In this document: positions 60,184 through 64,000 of the stretch, piece by piece
How the letters are laid out: each line of letters starts with the position of its first letter
How positions within the stretch are numbered: position 1 is the first letter of the stretch
Assembly (NCBI GenBank): GCA_017460395.1
Contig: JAFUBA010000053.1
Span: 1 to 64,000 of the forward strand
Origin: Clostridia bacterium
GTDB taxonomy: Bacteria; Bacillota; Clostridia; Christensenellales; Aristaeellaceae
Length of the DNA stretch: 64,000 nt
Direction of reading: 5' to 3'
The notes under the pieces: model-generated
Seen by the model: the letters and a program-made list of their open reading frames with translations, nothing else
What the model was told of the DNA's origin: nothing
Database searches by the model: none
Program-made: the position numbers and the translations under genes

Positions 60184-61014
60184 TCACATGAGATCCTGCA
60201 TGGCGATGCCGTCCATGTCGTCAAAGTCCTGGTTCTCGCCACACATGCCCCAGATGAAGGTGTAGGCCTGGGTGCCCACGCCAGAATGAATGCTCCAGGA
60301 CGGACTGATGACCGCCTGGCGGTTGCGCATGATGATGTGCCGGGTCTGCTGTCCCTCGCCCATCAGGTGCACGACAAAGGCATCGTCGGGCATATCGAAA
60401 TAGAGGTAAACCTCCATGCGCCGGTCATGGGTGTGGCAGGGCATCGTGTTCCACACACTGCCGCTCTCGAGGGTGGTCATGCCCATCACCAGCTGGCAGG
60501 ACTGCACCTGGCCCGGCAGAATATACTTGCGGATGGTACGCTTGTTGCAGCTTTCCTGGCTGCCAAGATCCTGGCGCACGCAGTCCTCCGGCCGGATATA
60601 GACCGTGGGATAGGCCGTGTGGGCAGGGCAGCTGTTGAGGTAGAAAAGGGCCGGGTCCTTCGCATCTGCGGAGGTCATCGTAATCTCGCGGCTGCCGCGT
60701 CCGATGTACAGTCCGTCCCTGTGCCGGAGATGGTACTCCGTCCCGTCCACCGTCACCGTGCCCTCGCCGCCGATGTTGATGACGCCCATCTCCCGGCGCT
60801 CGAGGAAGTATTCTGCCCGCAGTTCATCTCCAGCCTCCAGCTTGAGCGGTGTTTCCAGCGGCACGCAGCTGCCGGTGATGATCCTGTCGATGTGGCTGTA
60901 AACAAGCTTGATTTCGCCCGGATGAAACAGATCATCAATCAGAAACTCTTCGCGCAGACGCTCCGTATCATAGCCCCGCACATCCTTGGGTGAGGCTGCC
61001 GTCCTCAGTTCCAT
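60184..61014 (-). CDS. kduI: 5-dehydro-4-deoxy-D-glucuronate isomerase (KduI)
   Basis: A 276-residue cupin-fold isomerase converting 5-keto-4-deoxyuronate, the product of unsaturated galacturonate from pectate lyases, into 2,5-diketo-3-deoxygluconate. The zinc ligands His194, His196, Glu201 and His243 sit in MPCHTHDRRMEVYLYF and SIHSG; the N-terminal RTAASPKDV start and the INIGGEG segment also fit. First gene of the kduI-kduD operon, with promoter at 61100-61128. The KDG kinase and aldolase that would follow are not in this window. Confidence 0.97.
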   Translation of the reverse strand: MELRTAASPKDVRGYDTERLREEFLIDDLFHPGEIKLVYSHIDRIITGSCVPLETPLKLEAGDELRAEYFLERREMGVINIGGEGTVTVDGTEYHLRHRDGLYIGRGSREITMTSADAKDPALFYLNSCPAHTAYPTVYIRPEDCVRQDLGSQESCNKRTIRKYILPGQVQSCQLVMGMTTLESGSVWNTMPCHTHDRRMEVYLYFDMPDDAFVVHLMGEGQQTRHIIMRNRQAVISPSWSIHSGVGTQAYTFIWGMCGENQDFDDMDGIAMQDLM

Positions 61015-61099
61015 GCGTCCCTCGTCCTCCTTTGAATGTTGTTTTCACTGACTCTTTCCGGCAGGCACCCTGAGGTACCTGCGTTTCTACTTCCAGGCC

Positions 61100-61128
61100 A
61101 TGATACTCTCTTTTTTTCGATTTGAAAA
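61100..61128 (-). promoter_or_regulatory. Promoter of the kduI-kduD operon
   Basis: Minus strand: -35 TTTTCA (61123-61128), 17-bp A-rich spacer, -10 TATCAT (61100-61105), 86 bp upstream of the kduI ATG. Confidence 0.5.
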
Positions 61129-61158
61129 CACTTCCAGTCAAAAACTGTGCTCTGTGAT

Positions 61159-62241
61159 CTACTCTGAGAGAAACGTGGCCAGCTTCCTCCTGTTGGCGGG
61201 GAGATTTGCATCCAGCACGGACATGCTCCCCACCATCTCATTCTTCCACGTGCCAGGGGCCGGCACGGTCATGGTGGAAAAGCTCGCGTTTGTGCACCTG
61301 ACCGCCAGCGGAATGAGTCTCAGGCAGTCCTGCAGGGTAAGGTCCGTATTCACGGCATCCAGGTTTTCCCCCACAATCCTGGCAATGGCGGCAAGGTCCA
61401 TCTCCATGACACGGTGAAACGCTGCCTCAACGACCTTCCGCTGACGCTTCGTGCGCTCAAAGTCATTGTCGATCTTTCGGATCCGGGCATAGCACAGGGC
61501 CTGCTTTCCGGTGAGGTGTACTGTTCCTGACGCCTCCAGCAGCTGGTCCTCCTCCGGGTCGCCCGTGTGGGTATTGTAAAACCTCAGGATGCTGTTGACC
61601 TGCCGCTGTTCCTCCTCCGACACCTCCAGATCAATTCCGCCGATGGCGTCTATCAGGCGGATCAGGCGGGAGAAGTTGACCTCCATGTAGGCATCCGCGG
61701 TGATCCCGAAGTTGTTTTTCAGTGTCCGCCTCAGGAGCCGCTCTCCGCCCCACATGTAGGCGGCATTCAGCCGGTTCTGGTTCTTCCCCGGGATCGGAAG
61801 ATAGAGGTCCCGGAGAAAGGAAACCATGCGGATCTTCTTGTTCGCTGCATCCACCTGCACAAAGATCGTGGTGTCCGCACGTCCCCGCTCTCCGGCCGCC
61901 TCATCCGATTCGTAGGCATCGGAACCGATCAGGAGGATGGTGAAGAAATCCTCCTCCGCCACACCCTCCGGCATCACGGTAAACCCGGTATCATCCGCCT
62001 CCGCCAGAACCCGCAGAAGTTCCTCCTCGCTCATGGGAGAAAGGTCCTCTTCGTCGTCCCGAAAGGTCAGGTCAAGACCGGAGAACCACTCGTCTCCCCA
62101 GCTGTCCCCTTCCTTCTCAAGATTCAGTTCCAGTTCCTCCTCCGCCTCCTCGGTCAGCCCCGGCAGCGCAGCACACAGACACAGCGATATCAGGAGGAGG
62201 GAAACCAACAGACGCCAAAGGATTCCGGGGTTATGCCGCAT
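61159..62241 (-). CDS. LytR-CpsA-Psr (LCP) family cell-wall polymer ligase
   Basis: A 360-residue exported protein that attaches phosphate-linked glycopolymers to peptidoglycan. The N-terminal signal/anchor is at about 9-27, followed by an acidic linker of ~70 residues. The LCP domain has GRADTTIFVQVD, SFLRDLYLPIPG, NRLNAAYMWGG and ERTKRQRKVV, with the conserved Asp and Arg residues that hold the polyprenyl-phosphate. It begins 41 bp after the CDF gene and probably shares its transcript. It could act on the polysaccharide begun by the sugar transferase at 30-31 kb, but that link is only inference. Confidence 0.93.
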   Translation of the reverse strand: MRHNPGILWRLLVSLLLISLCLCAALPGLTEEAEEELELNLEKEGDSWGDEWFSGLDLTFRDDEEDLSPMSEEELLRVLAEADDTGFTVMPEGVAEEDFFTILLIGSDAYESDEAAGERGRADTTIFVQVDAANKKIRMVSFLRDLYLPIPGKNQNRLNAAYMWGGERLLRRTLKNNFGITADAYMEVNFSRLIRLIDAIGGIDLEVSEEEQRQVNSILRFYNTHTGDPEEDQLLEASGTVHLTGKQALCYARIRKIDNDFERTKRQRKVVEAAFHRVMEMDLAAIARIVGENLDAVNTDLTLQDCLRLIPLAVRCTNASFSTMTVPAPGTWKNEMVGSMSVLDANLPANRRKLATFLSE

Positions 62242-62282
62242 TTACCTCCGCCTTCTTTCCATCTTCATTTTCTCTCTTGCCT

Positions 62283-63437
62283 TCAGGCCAAATGTCCGCC
62301 CGTGCCCTCGGGGCGGATGTCCACCCGGATGACAGGCCTGACGCCGGGGCAGGCTTTCATAAGATAGCTCCTGATCCCGGAAAGGATCTCCTCCTTTTCT
62401 TTTTCCCGCTCCCACGAGTCCAGCACAAGGTCAAAGTGCAGCTCTGCCTCCCCGTCGCCGGACGCTTTCAGATACAGGTCGTGGACCGTGCAGGGGAGCT
62501 GCTGCGCCCTGAGATACGCGAGAAGGGCGGCCTCGATCTTTCCCTGCAGCCCGTCCGGACTCGGCACCGGATCCGGGTGGATGCTGACCTCCACCCCCAG
62601 TTTGTCCATGATCTCCTTCTCGGCTCCGTCGATGATGCCGTGCGCCTGGGACAGCATCTGATCCTGCATCAGGACATGGACGCTGCCCGTCCGCCGCTCG
62701 GGTCCCAGGTCGTACACATACAGGTCATGGAAATCCAGGATGCCCGCCCTGGACGAAAGGATCTCGGAGATGCTCTCCGTGAGCTTTGGATCCGGCCCCT
62801 GCCCGATCAGCCGGTCTGTCATCTCCTTCACCGTATCCCAGCCGGTCTTGATCACAAGGCAGGCCACAAACAGGGCGATCCACCCGTCCATGTGCCATCC
62901 GGCAGTGCTGGACAGGAGCATACCCAGCATGACGGCCACGGTGGATACGAGGTCCATCTGCGTGTCCCTGGCCTCGGCCAGGAGGACCGGCAGTTTCTCC
63001 CGGAGTCCAAGATGCCGCTGAAAAAGGTACAGTCCGATTTTCCCCAGGAAAGACACCATCATGACGATGAGCGCATAGAGCTCAAAAGTCTCCCCGTCCC
63101 CCCGGAGGATCTCCCTCAGGGCATCCCGCGCCGTCTCAAGGCCCATGAGCATGATCATGACGCCCACAAGGAAGGTGCCGAGGTACTCCGCCCGTCCATG
63201 GCCGTAAGGATGCTCCCGGTCAGCCTCCTTCCCGGACACCCGCCCGGTCCACAGGACAATCACGTTCCCAAGGGCGTCGGAGAGGGAGTTGACGCCGTCC
63301 GCGGTCACGGATACAAGGCCGGACAGGATGCCGGCCACGATCTTGAAGACCGCCAGCAGGAAATTCACGGCGATGCCGACCATCCCGCCAAGCCTCATTG
63401 CACTGTGTCTCTGATTGGTTTCGTGTCTTTGATCCAT
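62283..63437 (-). CDS. Cation diffusion facilitator (CDF) metal efflux protein
   Basis: A 384-residue CDF protein with six membrane helices exporting zinc, manganese, iron or cobalt against protons. Metal-site helices carry DGVNSLSDALGN and ARDTQMDLVST (the Asp pairs), and HPYGHGRAEYLG is the family signature after helix 2. The C-terminal cytoplasmic part is longer than usual (~170 residues) and appears to hold two ferredoxin-like halves. It lies six bases after the CCA-adding gene, so the two are co-transcribed. Confidence 0.93.
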   Translation of the reverse strand: MDQRHETNQRHSAMRLGGMVGIAVNFLLAVFKIVAGILSGLVSVTADGVNSLSDALGNVIVLWTGRVSGKEADREHPYGHGRAEYLGTFLVGVMIMLMGLETARDALREILRGDGETFELYALIVMMVSFLGKIGLYLFQRHLGLREKLPVLLAEARDTQMDLVSTVAVMLGMLLSSTAGWHMDGWIALFVACLVIKTGWDTVKEMTDRLIGQGPDPKLTESISEILSSRAGILDFHDLYVYDLGPERRTGSVHVLMQDQMLSQAHGIIDGAEKEIMDKLGVEVSIHPDPVPSPDGLQGKIEAALLAYLRAQQLPCTVHDLYLKASGDGEAELHFDLVLDSWEREKEKEEILSGIRSYLMKACPGVRPVIRVDIRPEGTGGHLA

Positions 63438-63443
63438 TCTGTG

Positions 63444-64000
63444 TCACCCGTTTTGATACCTCTGGGCAAGGCTTGCCCGTGCAAAGGATAAAAGTTCTTC
63501 CTTTACATTATCTACAGTGCCGTTCATGACATTTTGAAGCAGTGTCTCCAGCATCTGCCCGATCTCCTTCCCCCTGAGACCGAGTTCCATCATGTCGCCC
63601 CCGCGGACCTGAAGAGAAGAGAGTGTGTAGCAGGGCTTTTCCGCGAGCAGCGCCTGCAGGGCAGACAGCATCTCATCGTGCCTTAATTCAATTTTCTTCT
63701 GTTCCACCGTGCCCTTGGCCGTCTCGTCCGCCCGCTGGACCTCAAGAAGCTGCAGGAAAGATTCCTCGCCCAGCTGATTGAGCCTCCGGAGAAGGAGCTT
63801 CCTGTCCGGGGACAGGGAAATGTCATGATGAAGCACCAGCAGCTCCACCTGGTCCCGGGTCTTTATGTCCATCCGCAGCCGGTCCATCGCCTGAAGGGCC
63901 AGGGCCGCAGAAAGCTTCTCGTGCCCGTGCATGTGCCCAATCCCCGCATCGTCCATCTGGAAGGTGCCAGGCTTTCCGGTATCGTGAAAGAGCATGGTAA
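63444..64000 (-). CDS. CCA tRNA nucleotidyltransferase, C-terminal part (cut by window edge)
   Basis: Only the 3' part is inside the window; the reading frame stays open to base 64000. The visible ~185 residues carry the HD-type motif FHDTGKP and GHMHGHEKLS followed by helical segments. They end with LRGKEIGQMLETLLQNV.NGTVDN, the tail typical of bacterial CCA-adding enzymes with an HD insert. The enzyme adds or repairs the 3' CCA end of tRNAs. The nucleotidyltransferase head must lie beyond the window. Confidence 0.85.
   Translation of the reverse strand, partial: TMLFHDTGKPGTFQMDDAGIGHMHGHEKLSAALALQAMDRLRMDIKTRDQVELLVLHHDISLSPDRKLLLRRLNQLGEESFLQLLEVQRADETAKGTVEQKKIELRHDEMLSALQALLAEKPCYTLSSLQVRGGDMMELGLRGKEIGQMLETLLQNVMNGTVDNVKEELLSFARASLAQRYQNG

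Noticed and set aside
1-64000. tRNA, rRNA, insertion sequence, prophage or integration site
   Set aside because: Intergenic gaps are short and none showed tRNA-like folding, rRNA sequence, transposase or integrase motifs. A tRNA scan and a repeat search would settle this.

Overview
The window looks like the chromosome of a GC-rich, plant-fibre-degrading member of the Bacillota (class Clostridia, probably gut or rumen). The evidence is a Gram-positive-type PyrR/uraA operon with an RNA attenuator, an LCP cell-wall ligase, an LplABC-type sugar importer without its own ATPase, a YufNOPQ-type nucleoside importer, many TTG/GTG starts behind strong AGGAGG sites, and several pectin-related enzymes. 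The genus cannot be named from the sequence alone. I saw no rRNA, tRNA, insertion sequence, prophage or CRISPR array. The stretch is nearly all coding, mostly on the minus strand.

Layout. 1-7.5 kb (minus): a promoter at 7.42-7.45 kb reads a tightly coupled operon of a GH127-like glycosidase, a tRNA-dihydrouridine synthase and three secreted proteins of unknown function, each of the first four genes overlapping the next by ATGA. 7.5-14.8 kb (minus): a phosphodiester-glycosidase-like secreted protein, a rhamnogalacturonan acetylesterase and an LplA/LplC/LplB-type importer whose LplB-like permease carries an extra ~550-residue membrane domain. 14.8-18.6 kb: a bacterial MIF-like tautomerase and a 1114-residue TPR lipoprotein ending in a 69-bp tandem repeat. 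18.8-28 kb: an M16C (PreP-like) peptidase, then two large proteins that I read as a degenerate actin/HSP70-fold protein (1081 aa, SrfB-like) and a degenerate tubulin/FtsZ-fold protein with an acidic coiled coil (645 aa), with an RNase HI bearing two viroplasmin domains on the opposite strand between them. This pair is the best candidate for a little-described system.

28-36 kb (minus): galE, a sugar nucleotidyltransferase and a polyprenyl-phosphate sugar transferase (surface polysaccharide), a UvrD/HelIV-type helicase with zinc ribbons and a possible RQC-like tail, and a membrane-anchored protein. 36.4-45.8 kb: a divergent membrane-anchored clostripain-family protease, a pectinesterase, then a plus-strand group of GH13 glucosidase, sugar-phosphate isomerase/epimerase and lactaldehyde reductase (fucO), and an AAA/PD-(D/E)XK-type protein whose nuclease site looks dead. 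45.8-50.8 kb: BMP-family nucleoside ABC importer. 50.9-55.3 kb: YitT, two tandem YgjP-like zincins, uraA and pyrR behind a PyrR-binding attenuator. 55.4-58.9 kb (plus): GntR/FCD regulator, PHP phosphatase, oligoendopeptidase F. 59-61 kb: secG, kduD, kduI. 61-64 kb: LCP ligase, CDF metal transporter and the 3' part of a CCA-adding enzyme.

Taken together, the pectin enzymes (pectinesterase, rhamnogalacturonan acetylesterase, GH127-like enzyme, KduI/KduD) and FucO (which removes lactaldehyde made from rhamnose or fucose) suggest dispersed use of pectin and rhamnogalacturonan rather than one compact locus. All functional calls come from reading motifs; no database search was run.
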